Assembly (NCBI GenBank): GCA_028285315.1
Contig: JANQPU010000309.1
Span: 1-55,116, forward strand
DNA length: 55,116 bases
Source: Acaryochloris sp. IP29b_bin.176
GTDB lineage: Bacteria > Cyanobacteriota > Cyanobacteriia > Thermosynechococcales > Thermosynechococcaceae
Reading direction: 5' to 3'
The position numbers and the translations under genes were made by a program. Shown here one piece after another: positions 45,435 to 55,116 of the stretch (its first letter is position 1; every line of letters starts with the position of its first letter). The notes below the pieces were generated by a model. It was not told the origin of the DNA. It did not search any database and worked only from the letters and a program-made list of their open reading frames with translations.

Positions 45435-45622
45435 GATGAATGATCGTCAACATACGGTTTGCCTGCCTTTTACCCCTCTCTATGCCGCCACTTTTGGATA
45501 CTTCTAAATAATCCGTATTTTTCCTGATTTGTTTAGTTTGTGTTCTCGGTATTGTTTAGTTAATTCAAAAACAAGTCCAAGTTGACTTAACTGACAACAC
45601 GACAATAAGGGATCGATACATC

Positions 45623-45790
45623 ATGAGCACAACGACACTACAAGCCCGCCAAAGCCAGCCCCTTATGCAAGCAATTGCCGAGGTGTATCAGCGCTATCTT
45701 AGAGGAGAGATTGGCATCCACCGCTATTCTTCTTTGGTGGATGAGCTAATTGAGCAAAATGATGCCAACTCTATTGCGAATGCCCACTGA
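45623..45790 (+). CDS. 55-residue conserved-looking small protein overlapping recJ
   Basis: Open frame from ATG at 45623 to TGA at 45790, MSTTTLQARQSQPLMQAIAE... ending ANSIANAH. AAGGGA lies about 10 bases before the ATG, and codon use looks normal. Residues 15-45 predict an amphipathic helix pair (AIAEVYQRYLRGEI, YSSLVDELIEQ). It overlaps recJ in another frame by at least 30 bases, so the two would be translationally coupled. I do not recognise the family. Confidence 0.55.
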   Translation: MSTTTLQARQSQPLMQAIAEVYQRYLRGEIGIHRYSSLVDELIEQNDANSIANAH

Positions 45791-48155
45791 CCCCCAATGG
45801 CATCTTGTTCCAACTGCCACACCCCCTGAGTGGCTCATTACTGACATTCAGCGGTTAGCACCAGAGGTATCTGGCCAGTATCTGGCACAATTGCTCTGGC
45901 AACGGGGAATGCATGCTCCCCAATTAATTCCAGGTTTTTTAGATCCGAATCATTACCAACCGACTTCCCCTGCTGCCTTTGGGGTGGAAATTGAAAAAGC
46001 TGTTCAACGGCTGAAACAAGCCCGCGATCGCAACCAAAGAGTAGCCATTTGGGGCGATTTCGATGCCGATGGTATCACGTCTACAGCAGTCTTCTGGGAC
46101 GGATTAGGACAATTTTTCCCTCAGAATCACTCCCTCACCTACATTATCCCCAATCGCATTACCGAATCTCATGGTCTAAATCGAGCTGGGATTGAGCGGT
46201 TAGCAGCCCAAGACTATCAGCTGATCATCACCTGTGATACGGGCAGTACGAATCTGATCGAGATTGAATATGCCAGCGAACTGGGCCTAGATGTGATCAT
46301 CACAGATCATCACACCTTGCCCCCAGAACGTCCTCCCGTTATCGCAATCATTAACCCGCGCTCTTTGCCCTCAGATCATCCTTTAGCTCATCTTTCTGGG
46401 GTGGCAGTGGCTTATAAGCTCGTGGAAGCCCTCTATACAGCTTTACCTGAGGTTCCCCAGCAGCCCCTAGACCATCTATTAGATTTAGTGGCGATTGGCC
46501 TGATTGCCGATCTGGTGGCGCTCCAAGGGGATTGCCGTTACTTGGCCCAACGCGGCATCCAGCAGCTACAGCAACAGCTAACCCAGCGCACTCGACCGGG
46601 CATCGCCAAGTTGTTAGAACTCTGTAAACGCAATGGTGATCGGCCCACGGATATTTCTTTTGGTCTTGGCCCCCGTATCAATGCCGTGAGTCGGATTCAT
46701 GGCGAGGCTAGTTTTTGCGTCGAGTTATTGACTAGCAAAGACCCAGTTCGTTGTTGGCAGTTGGCAGAAGAAACTGAACTCGCCAATACACGCCGCAAAT
46801 CCTTGCAAAAAGATGTTCTTAGGCAAGTGACACGCAAGCTAGATCAGCTCGATTTGTCCACAACATCAGTGATTGTCTTGAGTGATCCACAATGGCCGAT
46901 CGGTGTATTGGGCTTAGTCGCAGGTCAGATTGCCCAAACCTATGGCCGACCTACCATTCTTCTGTGTGAAGAGACGGTGGCTGAACACGGCGAAGTTAGA
47001 CTCGCCCGTGGATCAGCTCGTTCAGCGAATCAGATTGATCTATATGAATTGGTTCACAGTCAGGCGAGTTTACTGACCCGTTTTGGCGGACATCCCTTTG
47101 CCGCCGGGTTGAGTTTACCTGTCACTAATATTCCCCTATTGGTCGAGGGGATTAATCAACAAGCTCGGCAGCAGCAGGCCACAAAACCAGCAGCAGTGGT
47201 TCAGGCCGATTTGGTATTGACGCTAGCAGAGTTGGCTGTCAATGGAGGACGCGCCCTATTTAAAGAATTAAAGCTTTTAGAGCCCTGTGGGATGGGCAAT
47301 CCAGTGCCCAAATTCCTGATTCGTAACTGCTGGTTTGATCAGGTCTGGAATGAGAATATTCGCGATCGCAAAGGGAACAAAGTTCAATACATCAAAACCA
47401 CCTTCAATATCTGTGATGCTTCTTTAGAGGCAGGTTTTCCTGGAATATGGTGGGGGCATTATAAAGAGGATATTCCCACAGGTAAATGTGATGCCATTGT
47501 GGAGCTAGATTTTAATACTTATAAAAAACGATACGAGGTACGCCTCGAAGCATTACGCCCAGCAGCAGATCACCTGACCCAAAAAGAAGCATTAGAGTAC
47601 CCCATTGTGGATTGGCGGCAGGGCAAAACAGAGGTTGGGAAAAACCAAGATGTGCTGGTGGTGAATCACTGTCCTGATTCCTGGTCAGCAGTCCAAGGCT
47701 GGAGGAGACAAGCTCAGAATACTGGGAAAGCCCTGGCCGTTGCCTATCAAGACGCTGGTTCACCTGACGCGGTGACGGTATGGAAACGGTTGGTGGGCAT
47801 CGCTAAATTTCTAGCTCGGACGGGGGAAAGCGTTAGGCTGACTCTACTGCAAACCAGGTTAAAGATTGGGCCTCAAGCCTTGCAGATCGGCTTGAAGAGT
47901 TTGCAAGCTTTTGGGTTTACGGTGCATTGCCACAATAATCTTGTCCAAGTCAACATGAATACTGTTGTTGAAGAATTAGCATTAGTGGATCGTCAGCAGG
48001 CCATCCTCAATGTTGTGAATGCTGTGCGAGAAGAACAATTTCAACAACAGTACTTTCAAACGGTATCAGTGGATGTGATGGGAGCAATGGTTTCTAACTT
48101 GCCTGGTTCTGAAGAAGACTCTTCGCAAACAACCACTACCCGCACTCCCATATAA
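45759..48155 (+). CDS. recJ: single-strand 5'-3' exonuclease RecJ
   Basis: 798 residues from the ATG at 45759 (other starts: TTG 45750, ATG 45762). DHH motifs are clear: GDFDADGITSTAVFW, CDTGS, ITDHHTLPPERP, LSGVAVAYKLVEAL, and DHHA1 motifs LARGSARS and FGGHPFAAGLSLP. RecJ trims 5' single-stranded ends in RecF recombination and mismatch repair. The C-terminal 200 or so residues, after the OB-like domain, form an extension (from about residue 620) seen in cyanobacterial RecJ. It overlaps the small ORF upstream, and the exported protein gene follows after 42 bases. Confidence 0.95.
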   Translation: MMPTLLRMPTDPQWHLVPTATPPEWLITDIQRLAPEVSGQYLAQLLWQRGMHAPQLIPGFLDPNHYQPTSPAAFGVEIEKAVQRLKQARDRNQRVAIWGDFDADGITSTAVFWDGLGQFFPQNHSLTYIIPNRITESHGLNRAGIERLAAQDYQLIITCDTGSTNLIEIEYASELGLDVIITDHHTLPPERPPVIAIINPRSLPSDHPLAHLSGVAVAYKLVEALYTALPEVPQQPLDHLLDLVAIGLIADLVALQGDCRYLAQRGIQQLQQQLTQRTRPGIAKLLELCKRNGDRPTDISFGLGPRINAVSRIHGEASFCVELLTSKDPVRCWQLAEETELANTRRKSLQKDVLRQVTRKLDQLDLSTTSVIVLSDPQWPIGVLGLVAGQIAQTYGRPTILLCEETVAEHGEVRLARGSARSANQIDLYELVHSQASLLTRFGGHPFAAGLSLPVTNIPLLVEGINQQARQQQATKPAAVVQADLVLTLAELAVNGGRALFKELKLLEPCGMGNPVPKFLIRNCWFDQVWNENIRDRKGNKVQYIKTTFNICDASLEAGFPGIWWGHYKEDIPTGKCDAIVELDFNTYKKRYEVRLEALRPAADHLTQKEALEYPIVDWRQGKTEVGKNQDVLVVNHCPDSWSAVQGWRRQAQNTGKALAVAYQDAGSPDAVTVWKRLVGIAKFLARTGESVRLTLLQTRLKIGPQALQIGLKSLQAFGFTVHCHNNLVQVNMNTVVEELALVDRQQAILNVVNAVREEQFQQQYFQTVSVDVMGAMVSNLPGSEEDSSQTTTTRTPI

Positions 48156-48197
48156 GTTGCACTTCCAACCCAACCAGGCCCCACTCACACACAAATC

Positions 48198-49151
48198 ATG
48201 CTCCGAAAATTTGCCTCAGCACTGGCTCTGCTTTCCCTTTTAGTGACTCCTTCAAAACTGATGGCCCAGACTCCCAAGCAGTGGCTATCCATCGTCACCT
48301 TTCCAGAGGTGGGCATTGCCATTCCTCAGCCCCGAGGGTTTGAAAAAGCAGAAAGTTTCTACGGATTTCAGCAACCTTCAACTGGCGCATCGGTGATGGT
48401 GTTAGCCATTCCGGGACCGTTTGTAGAGGTCATCCAGGGATTTACGAAAGCTGCTCTGGCAGAAAAAGGAATGACTCTGCACTCCAAGGAGTTAATTCAG
48501 GTGCAAGGTCAGGCTGGCGTAAAGGTACATTTTTCTCAGCAGGCCTATGGTCAGGAATTTCTGAAGTGGGCAGTACTCTTTGGCGATGCCCAACGGACAA
48601 CCATGGTTGTGGCTACTACTCCCAAGTCTCATGCATCTAAGCTGAGACAATCGCTTCAAACGGTTCTTCAGGCCGTTGAACCTACTCAAACGGCGGCAGC
48701 TCCACCTCCTTTCAAGATCGAAGCGATGGCTGATCTGTCCCAAGTTCAAGGGGTGGCAACGGGTAATTCAGCCCTATTTACTCGAAATGGGACGATTCCT
48801 ACTGCTACTCCGAATGATCCAATGTTTATTGTGGCGTTATCGATTGGGGAGGTATTCGTTGGGAATCGTAAAGAATATGCACAACGGCGGTTGTTGGAAA
48901 CAGCCCACACTGAAATTGAATCGGTCCAGACCACGACACCTATAACCATCGATGGCTTAGAGGGCTATGAACTGACTGCCATAGGCAAAGATCAAAAATC
49001 TCAAACTCCCTTGATGCTGTATCAGGTCATGCTTTTCCCGGATGAAGGGGGATATATTCTGATGACTGGAATGGTAGGCCAACAGCAAGCTAAGAACTAT
49101 CTGCCCCAATTTAAGGCAATGGCACAAACCTTTCAGCAGTCGTTGAACTAA
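48198..49151 (+). CDS. exported protein of unknown function
   Basis: 317 residues. Signal peptide MLRKFASALALLSLLVTPSKLMAQ, probably cut after MAQ. The mature part appears to have two related halves: IVTFPEVGIAIPQPRGFEKAE...VMVLAIPGPF and later MFIVALSIGEVF...GLEGYELTAIGKDQ...YILMTGMV, as in repeated beta-alpha domains. No enzyme motif recognised. It is 42 bases after recJ and 24 bases before a small membrane protein, so may be part of the same transcript. Confidence 0.75.
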   Translation: MLRKFASALALLSLLVTPSKLMAQTPKQWLSIVTFPEVGIAIPQPRGFEKAESFYGFQQPSTGASVMVLAIPGPFVEVIQGFTKAALAEKGMTLHSKELIQVQGQAGVKVHFSQQAYGQEFLKWAVLFGDAQRTTMVVATTPKSHASKLRQSLQTVLQAVEPTQTAAAPPPFKIEAMADLSQVQGVATGNSALFTRNGTIPTATPNDPMFIVALSIGEVFVGNRKEYAQRRLLETAHTEIESVQTTTPITIDGLEGYELTAIGKDQKSQTPLMLYQVMLFPDEGGYILMTGMVGQQQAKNYLPQFKAMAQTFQQSLN

Positions 49152-49175
49152 TCAAATTCTTTCAAAAACAAGCCA

Positions 49176-49601
49176 ATGCATAAAATCCGAGAGATTGCGA
49201 CTTCTGATGATCGAAAGTATTTGATCCTTCTTGGCTTGGGAGTGATTTGTCTGATTGCATATCTGCTTTTTGGCACAATTTCGATAAAAATCGATTGTGA
49301 TCGATTTGCAGCCCAAGGTCCAGAATGTACCGTGGTTCGGCAAAGTTTGCTCCTAACCATGATGCCAGTCAGAATTCCAGAACCATTAGCCGTCGATATT
49401 AGCAAACATCACAAGCCACAGTTAGGGAGTCAGGATCCATACGTGATCACTTACAAGGTCGAAATGCGAACCACTCGGTATCAATATGCCGTCCCCATTT
49501 ATTCAACCAGACAATTCAAGATCGCTGACCATATTTCTACAGATGTCAACAACTTCCTGCTTCACTCACAAGAGGCTTCATTTTCCAAAAGATATCCATA
49601 G
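49176..49601 (+). CDS. small protein with one N-terminal membrane anchor
   Basis: 141 residues. One membrane helix (about 15-37, YLILLGLGVICLIAYLLFGTI) follows a short charged N-terminus; the rest, with two Cys (DCDRFAAQGPECTVV), lies outside the cytoplasm or in the periplasm. The Cys pair might form a disulfide. Function unknown. Closely spaced after the exported protein gene. Confidence 0.65.
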   Translation: MHKIREIATSDDRKYLILLGLGVICLIAYLLFGTISIKIDCDRFAAQGPECTVVRQSLLLTMMPVRIPEPLAVDISKHHKPQLGSQDPYVITYKVEMRTTRYQYAVPIYSTRQFKIADHISTDVNNFLLHSQEASFSKRYP

Positions 49602-49754
49602 TCATGGGATAGGTGCCAGCATTACTTCAAAGCGTTGGCAGTGAGAGATAAGTGTTGCCATTCATCTCAAACGGTTGAGAAAGGGCCATCATCTAACGCC
49701 CGTAATCATTGAGATACAGATAATGTTTGAAATCTTGGAGATTTATGTGGCACC

Positions 49755-50885
49755 TTAAAAATTTAGGTCGCGATCATAACCTGTGAGTTCTACATAGCCC
49801 TTGCCCTGAATCGACTGTTGGGATTGGGTTCCAGAAACATCTACTGCTCCTTCCCAATACTTTGTAGATAAGAGTAGCTCTTGATTGTTCATCATGGGTG
49901 CCACCTGAATGTCTAGATCGAGCTTGGGAACGGAAATAGCCCATTTGGATGGGTACTGGGTTCGGGATTTAGGACTGATCCATCGATCCAAGACCTGGAT
50001 TTGATAATCCTCACTATTCAAATGCAGCACCTTACCTCCAGAATTAATATAGGTTCCACTAGATTCTGGTAAGTCAGAGGCATCATTTGAACGAAGACCA
50101 TAAAGCATCAACGCTGAACCATCTTCTAATTGCAGAGAAAACCAATCCCAACCTTGAGTCCCTTGACTCAGTGGTCTGGTCGCAAATTCATGATCCGTCC
50201 AGCTAGAACCTGAGACTGTGAAGGGTTCTCCTTCAATAACGACTGTGCCTTGGGTGGGTTGCCGCACGACAGAGTAATAGTAGGAAGCATTACCTGGCTC
50301 AGTCCCTTTGATAATAAAACCGTTATTACCCTGCAGAACGGGAGCGGTTAGCGATACCTGTAGATTAAGTTCTGCTTTTGGTCCTTGAGCATGAAGTTTT
50401 ACCGCTCCTGGTTGCTCTTCCTCAACAGACCAGTCATCTAGCCAAATGCGGTAAGGATTGGCCTGTGCTCCTGCCAGTTCTACAGCCCCGCGATTAAATC
50501 GTTCCACAGGATAAAACTGTTGATTCTCAATATCGCTGAGGGTGAAGTGGGAGAAATAGACTTGATTGCTGCGCCAAGCGGATCCCTGCTGGTTGGGTAA
50601 ACCAGGTGTGAGGCCTCGGCGAAACAGGGTTAACTCATAGCCAAAGGGGCGTCCAGATTCTGTTTCTAGATTGCCCGTGTAGTACCACCATTCGGTTTGG
50701 TAGTCCTCGTGGGGACCAAAGTCCTTGGGGAACGAGAGTTTGATTGGGGCAGTTGCTTTTTGAAACTCAGGCATCTCTGCAGGAGCGGCCCATTCCACCG
50801 TCCCCTGTTCCAGAGCCAAAGCGGGACGGCCTATGATAAACAATCCCAGAACCAAACTGATAAGCCATACAAGCCATCGCTGCAT
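49755..50885 (-). CDS. AttH/CrtC-type lipocalin-like exported protein
   Basis: 376 residues from the ATG at 50885. The signal peptide MQRWLVWLISLVLGLFIIG ends near ALALEQ. The family hallmark is YQTEWWYYTGNLETESGRPFGYELTLFRRG, shared by AttH and carotenoid 1,2-hydratase (CrtC); DHEFATRPL and GWDWFSLQLEDGSALMLYGL also match. I chose this start because GGGGAG lies just upstream inside the end of the permease gene, two bases separate the two genes, and the longer frame adds no signal-like sequence. With the ABC genes upstream the order resembles the Agrobacterium attEFGH cluster. A hydratase role is unlikely to be certain. Confidence 0.85.
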   Translation of the reverse strand: MQRWLVWLISLVLGLFIIGRPALALEQGTVEWAAPAEMPEFQKATAPIKLSFPKDFGPHEDYQTEWWYYTGNLETESGRPFGYELTLFRRGLTPGLPNQQGSAWRSNQVYFSHFTLSDIENQQFYPVERFNRGAVELAGAQANPYRIWLDDWSVEEEQPGAVKLHAQGPKAELNLQVSLTAPVLQGNNGFIIKGTEPGNASYYYSVVRQPTQGTVVIEGEPFTVSGSSWTDHEFATRPLSQGTQGWDWFSLQLEDGSALMLYGLRSNDASDLPESSGTYINSGGKVLHLNSEDYQIQVLDRWISPKSRTQYPSKWAISVPKLDLDIQVAPMMNNQELLLSTKYWEGAVDVSGTQSQQSIQGKGYVELTGYDRDLNF

Positions 50886-50887
50886 GA

Positions 50888-53494
50888 TTACTCCCCCCGA
50901 ATTGCACTTGCCACGGTGACCCGACTTAATCGCCAAGCCGGATAAATGCCTGCCAGTAAAGCAGCCACAATTGCCACCAGCCATGCTTGCCAGAAATAGC
51001 TGGGATTCAACTGCATTTGCAGAGTCCAGCCGAAGGACCGGACATTAATTACATAGATTAAAATCCAGGCCAGCACGTAACCGAGGGGCATGGCCAGAAA
51101 ACCCGCCACATTGCCCATTAACCCTGTTTCCAGCAAGGTCATCCACCAGAGCTGCTGAGGCGTCATGCCCGTGGCTCGGAGAATACCAATTTCGCGGGTG
51201 CGTTCTAGCTGCAGGCTCATGAGGGCACTAAGAACTCCGATAAAGGCCACGATTACGGCCAGTAAGCGCAGGGCTTGGGTAATGGCAAAGGTGCGATCAA
51301 AGATTTCTAAGGAGCCATCCCGGAGGCTGCGGGTGGATTGCACCACCACATCGGTGCGGCCCTGATACCGTTCCCTCAGATCCTCCACTACAGTATCCAG
51401 GTCAACGGTGGGGGCGGTAAATAAGCCCATAGAGGCGATACCCTCATCCCCCCAGATTTGGATAAATGGATCATTATCGAGAATAACGGTGCCTTGGTCT
51501 GAGGAATAGTCATAGAACACCGCCAGGACGGGGAAGGTTTTCGGACCTTGGGGGCTATCGATTGTAATTGAGGTGGGTGGATCGCTTAAGTTAGCTTTTA
51601 GGAGCAGAGCTTCCGAGACAATCACGCCTTTCCCTCGATCCAGGGCAGGCCATGGATCAATGGAGTTCTGCCGCCAAGCGTAGGGACGCTGACCGTGGGA
51701 GACATCCCCTTCAGCGGAAATCAGTTTGATAGACCGTTCGATCTCTAAGGTCTGATCGCCATAGGTAAAGGCGGTGACAGTGGCGTCGGTATCGTTGTAG
51801 GTGACCACATCCTCTAGCCCTGGCCAGCGTTTCATCTCAGCCACCACGGCTGGATCGAGCTGGCCTAAGACCCGGTTGGCGGTGGTACTGGGTGGGGTGA
51901 CATAAATATCCGCCTGGAGGGTTTGGTCCAGCCACTGGACCACAGTAACCCGGAAAGACCCCACCATAATTGAGACGCCAACAATCACTGAGACCGCCAC
52001 CATTAGGGCTGCGATCGCAACGGAAGTACGGCTCAAGGATCGAACAATATCCCGAGGGGCCAACCGCCCTAACACACCCAAGGACTGGGTCAGGGGTTGC
52101 ACCAGCTTCATCAAGGCAGCGGTGACAGGAGGCGTGAGCAACGCGGACCCAAGGACAATCGCAAATAGACCTGCAAAGGCCACCACTAATCCCGCTTGCA
52201 GGCGCAATAGGCCAATGCCAATCACCGTAATCACCACCCAACTGAGAAAAAGCCAGGGCAGAAGCTTTTGCACCTTATTTTCTAAGGAGGACCGCTGCAA
52301 GATAGTTTGGGGACTGGTGCGCATAGCTTCTATAGCAGGCACCAAAGCGGCGAGCAGAGCTGAGCTGATGCCAATCAGCATCCCCTTCACTAGCAGGACA
52401 GGCGGGATAGCCACCTGCTGCACACTGACCACAAAGTAAAAGTCGTTGATAGTTTGGGTAATTAAGCCGACAATACTGCGGGCCAGCACAATCCCTAATC
52501 CCAGTCCCAGAACTGATCCGAGAATTCCCAGAATGGCCATTTCACCCATAATCAGAGTAAACAGCTGTCTGGGAGTGGTGCCTAAGCAACGCAACACACC
52601 AAACAGGGGACGCCGCTGGACCACACTAAAGGTGACGGTGTTGTAGATCAAAAACATCCCCACGACCAAGGCCAGCAAGCTCAGGGCAGTCAGATTAAGG
52701 CGAAAGGCAGCCGTCATTTGCCGCACAGCATTTTTCTGAGCAGCGGCGGTTTCCAGCCTGACCCCTTCCGGTAGCAGGGCTGAGATCGCAGCCAAATCCC
52801 CCTCTGATTCGGCAATCAAATCAATATGGCTCAGGTGCCCTTCCATCTGCAAAATTTCTTGGGCTGAAGCAATATCGGTAAAAATTAGGCTACTCATGGC
52901 TCGCTGAGTAGTTGTGCTCTCGGGTTGCACCTTGCCCACTAATCGAACCGGAACCAGACGCCCCGCTAAATCGAGGGTGAGGGTATCGCCCAAGTCCACC
53001 TGATAGCGGCGGGCCACATCTGTAGAAAGGACGACGGTATTGGGTTCGGTTAAAAAGGTTTGTAATCCCGCCAGACCCACGGTTTGATTCTCCGGGGCAA
53101 AGTAATTGCGAAACGGGGATTCTGAGAATAGATCTACCCCGACTAGGCGCATGGGCTGGTTGCCCAAGTCGGGAGCCAAGACGTAGCCATCCACAATGGG
53201 AGCCGTTTTTGTCAGGCCAGCCTGTTGGCGAATGTGCAGATAAACGGACTCATCAATGCCAGCAGGGGCAATCGATTCGATTTGGTGGGTTGCCCGACCT
53301 GCGATCGCATCGGTAGACAATTCAAATGCAGTTTGGGCCGACCCATTGGCGAGATCAATGGACACCAGCATAGCCACCCCCAAAGCCACCCCCAGCAAGC
53401 AAAGAATGTACTGTAATGAACGCTGCTGAAAGCGTCGCCAGGCCATTCGCCACAGGGGACGATTGGAACTTTGGGGTTCTAAAGCTGCGGTCAT
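50888..53494 (-). CDS. ABC transporter permease with two FtsX domains (MacB/LolC-like)
   Basis: 868 residues. N-terminal helix (about 28-50), a periplasmic domain (to about 260), three helices (about 265-395) of the first FtsX domain, further helices (410-460), then a second periplasmic domain with FtsX (about 480-868). Conserved [23 protein letters not shown] and [23 protein letters not shown] mark the two FtsX copies. The fused form corresponds to two separate permeases in LolCDE-type systems. It extracts or exports envelope lipid or protein; cargo unknown. Overlaps its ATPase gene by four bases (ATGA). Confidence 0.9.
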   Translation of the reverse strand: MTAALEPQSSNRPLWRMAWRRFQQRSLQYILCLLGVALGVAMLVSIDLANGSAQTAFELSTDAIAGRATHQIESIAPAGIDESVYLHIRQQAGLTKTAPIVDGYVLAPDLGNQPMRLVGVDLFSESPFRNYFAPENQTVGLAGLQTFLTEPNTVVLSTDVARRYQVDLGDTLTLDLAGRLVPVRLVGKVQPESTTTQRAMSSLIFTDIASAQEILQMEGHLSHIDLIAESEGDLAAISALLPEGVRLETAAAQKNAVRQMTAAFRLNLTALSLLALVVGMFLIYNTVTFSVVQRRPLFGVLRCLGTTPRQLFTLIMGEMAILGILGSVLGLGLGIVLARSIVGLITQTINDFYFVVSVQQVAIPPVLLVKGMLIGISSALLAALVPAIEAMRTSPQTILQRSSLENKVQKLLPWLFLSWVVITVIGIGLLRLQAGLVVAFAGLFAIVLGSALLTPPVTAALMKLVQPLTQSLGVLGRLAPRDIVRSLSRTSVAIAALMVAVSVIVGVSIMVGSFRVTVVQWLDQTLQADIYVTPPSTTANRVLGQLDPAVVAEMKRWPGLEDVVTYNDTDATVTAFTYGDQTLEIERSIKLISAEGDVSHGQRPYAWRQNSIDPWPALDRGKGVIVSEALLLKANLSDPPTSITIDSPQGPKTFPVLAVFYDYSSDQGTVILDNDPFIQIWGDEGIASMGLFTAPTVDLDTVVEDLRERYQGRTDVVVQSTRSLRDGSLEIFDRTFAITQALRLLAVIVAFIGVLSALMSLQLERTREIGILRATGMTPQQLWWMTLLETGLMGNVAGFLAMPLGYVLAWILIYVINVRSFGWTLQMQLNPSYFWQAWLVAIVAALLAGIYPAWRLSRVTVASAIRGE

Positions 53495-54249
53495 GACACG
53501 GCCCCAAGTCGAGTGTCTTCCACCAGATGACCGTCCTGCATCCGCACTACCCGGTCAGCAAGCTGGGCAATCTCGGGGTTATGGGTGGCCATAATCAGGG
53601 TCTTCTGAGCTGAACGAGTCAGTTCTAGCAACAGCTCTAGGACAATCTTGCCCGTTTCCTCATCCAGATTTCCTGTAGGTTCATCGGCCAGTACCAATAT
53701 GGGATCATGAACCAAGGCCCTGGCAATGGCTACCCGCTGCTGTTGACCGCCCGATAGTTTGTCAGGAAAGGCATCGCCTCGATCAGCCAGACCGACCCGC
53801 TGCAGAAGTGCGATCGCTTTTTTCGATACCTCTACCTGGGATACACCTGCCAATTCCTGAAGCAGGGTGATATTCTCCAACACCGTCAGGGTGGGGATGA
53901 GATTAAAAAATTGAAAGATAAAGCCGATGTGATCGCGGCGAAACAAGGTGCGATCGCGCTCATTCAGGTTAGACAATTCAATGCCACTGATGGTGACTCG
54001 TCCGGTGGTGGGCTGTTCAATACCGCTAATTAAGTTCAGGAGTGTGCTTTTACCACTGCCGCTTTGCCCCAATAGAACCACAAACTCGCCTGCGGCAAAG
54101 GTAGCCGTAATCTCTCGCAAGACTTGACGGTCAACCATTCCCTCTTGGAACGACTTAGTCAGTCTATCCAGTTGGATAAAGGGCTGAGCATCATCAGAAC
54201 CTTTGTCTGAAGCTGCTCTTTGCAGAGGGGAAGACCGAGCCATCATCAA
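53491..54249 (-). CDS. ABC transporter ATP-binding protein (LolD/MacB type)
   Basis: 252 residues. Walker [10 protein letters not shown] (about residues 59-67), signature [15 protein letters not shown], Walker [14 protein letters not shown], and switch His in MATHNPE. The N-terminal 25 residues (Ser/Ala/Asp-rich) precede the fold. It powers the permease that overlaps its end. First gene of a three-gene operon; the promoter should lie in the 164 bases before 54414. Confidence 0.95.
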   Translation of the reverse strand: MMMARSSPLQRAASDKGSDDAQPFIQLDRLTKSFQEGMVDRQVLREITATFAAGEFVVLLGQSGSGKSTLLNLISGIEQPTTGRVTISGIELSNLNERDRTLFRRDHIGFIFQFFNLIPTLTVLENITLLQELAGVSQVEVSKKAIALLQRVGLADRGDAFPDKLSGGQQQRVAIARALVHDPILVLADEPTGNLDEETGKIVLELLLELTRSAQKTLIMATHNPEIAQLADRVVRMQDGHLVEDTRLGAVS

Positions 54250-54413
54250 TTAACCTGAAAGAGAATGAAATTCCTTTACAAAGGTTAACATTTTGAAGGT
54301 TAGAATTCAGGGCATTTCTAAGATTGCAGCGTACTGAGTAGATAATTTCACCAGATTCTTTCTGGACCTAGCAGCGGAGTCATCTATCAGCCTGGTTTGT
54401 AATGTGCTGCAAT

Positions 54414-55001
54414 TTACTCAAGAGATTGTTGGTCATCTTTGGCATTGTCTTCTGTTGTTTTCCGTCCAACCGCTCCTGTGGCGCTAGTGGCCGCAACTAT
54501 ACTTTGCGTGACTGCTTGTCCCGCAGCCATACCTCCACCTCCTGATGCAAGACTACCACCACCTATGGCAGCAAGGCCACTTGATGTAGCGGCGGCACCA
54601 GTGGTTCCTGAGGCAGCAGCCATCGCTACGGCTGCTTCGGCAATCCCTACTCCAACGGCTGCTCCCACAGCCGCGGCCCCTACAACGGTCCCCACTTTCT
54701 TGGCTGTGGTAATCATTTTCGGTTTTGCACCCGCCATTTCAGCACCAAGCGCGGCAGCACTCCCGCCAGCTATGCCAGCATACTCAGTTGCTTTGTTGGT
54801 AACAAATCCAGCACCTTCCCCTGTTTTTGTCAGAGCAACATCGACAACCGCACCAGTAACCTTAAAGGCATTCCCAATCGTTTTTGAATGTTGACTTCCT
54901 ATAGCTTCTGCTGTCTTCTCTGCAACTATTCCGAGACCATGCAGGCCAAGATTAGCGGCTGAACCAGCGGCATTACCTGTATGTTTAATAATGCCTCCCA
55001 A
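54414..55001 (-). CDS. Gly/Ala-rich protein, possibly membrane-associated
   Basis: 195 residues or more. Long Ala/Gly stretches with small-residue spacing (VGTVVGAAAVGAAVGVGIAE and ASGGGGMAAGQAV) suggest glycine-zipper-like helices that pack in membranes or filaments. The start is doubtful: TTG at 55001 is the first start codon, and the frame is open to a stop at 55050-55052 without an ATG. The C-terminus is charged (TTEDNAKDDQQSLE). I do not recognise the family. The opposite strand is also open for 151 codons, an effect of the biased composition. Confidence 0.55.
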   Translation of the reverse strand: MGGIIKHTGNAAGSAANLGLHGLGIVAEKTAEAIGSQHSKTIGNAFKVTGAVVDVALTKTGEGAGFVTNKATEYAGIAGGSAAALGAEMAGAKPKMITTAKKVGTVVGAAAVGAAVGVGIAEAAVAMAAASGTTGAAATSSGLAAIGGGSLASGGGGMAAGQAVTQSIVAATSATGAVGRKTTEDNAKDDQQSLE

Positions 55002-55116
55002 GCTTAGATTCTTAGTAATACCAATAAGTCTCCAAGAGTGTAATTTTGATTAGTGACTAAAGTAGGCTAGGAGAGAATTTCACAGATTTGAAAATTACGC
55101 TTGCAGGCACAGTTTG

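Noticed and set aside
54439-54894. 151-codon plus-strand frame opposite the Gly/Ala-rich gene
   Set aside because: Ala/Pro-rich mirror produced by GCN codons on the other strand; the minus-strand frame has a more protein-like N- and C-terminus, though neither is certain.
1-55116. tRNA genes, CRISPR repeats, insertion sequences
   Set aside because: No T-loop pattern with matching acceptor stem, no regularly spaced repeats, and no transposase motif were found on reading the intergenic regions.

Overview
The window comes from a cyanobacterial chromosome. It carries psaK (photosystem I), a Ycf39-type photosystem II assembly factor, a phytyl-type menA with menD and menF for phylloquinone, a GlgA2-type glycogen synthase and a PatA/Pix/Pil-type chemotaxis operon. 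HIP1 octamers (GCGATCGC) recur through it. The style fits a unicellular marine cyanobacterium such as Acaryochloris, but the genus is a guess. No tRNA, rRNA, CRISPR array, transposase or prophage was seen.

Layout. 0.1-3.8 kb: a multi-GAF protein with a degenerate kinase-type ATPase end, and a MarC membrane protein. 4.2-8.3 kb: two paralogous ATP-grasp ligases in divergent orientation around a 794-base spacer that holds a perfect 13-base inverted repeat, then an isoaspartyl peptidase. 8.4-14.3 kb: a large TpsA/haemagglutinin-type exoprotein, a methyltransferase and argJ. 14.5-16.2 kb: an AT-rich AIPR-family gene (phage-resistance type) split by a 10-base tandem duplication. 16.7-21.3 kb: two COG3541-type nucleotidyltransferases, a small DUF-type protein, and a three-gene minus-strand unit (small membrane protein, Coq4-like protein, PatA-type response regulator). 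21.3-30.7 kb: a complete pixG-H-I-J-J-L-like signalling operon with two receptors. 31.1-35.5 kb: menD, menF and menA. 35.9-39.1 kb: a J-domain protein, ycf39, NAD kinase and a zinc ribbon. 39.1-39.7 kb: a structured non-coding stretch. 39.7-43.1 kb: uvrC and glgA. 43.6-45.4 kb: psaK, a TetR regulator and an HTH/GrpE-like fusion. 45.6-49.6 kb: a 55-residue ORF overlapping recJ and two small envelope proteins. 49.8-54.2 kb: an AttEFGH-like ABC operon. 54.4-55.0 kb: a Gly/Ala-rich protein.

Functional links. The signalling operon has every part needed to go from a periplasmic receptor to a CheA-type kinase and two response regulators, probably steering type IV pili. The lone PatA-type regulator at 18.2 kb may tie the Coq4-like/membrane pair into the same output. 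The men genes, psaK and ycf39 all serve the photosynthetic machinery. The best candidates for something new are the frameshifted AIPR locus, the ATP-grasp pair with its palindrome, the Coq4-like/PatA unit and the non-coding region at 39.1-39.7 kb.
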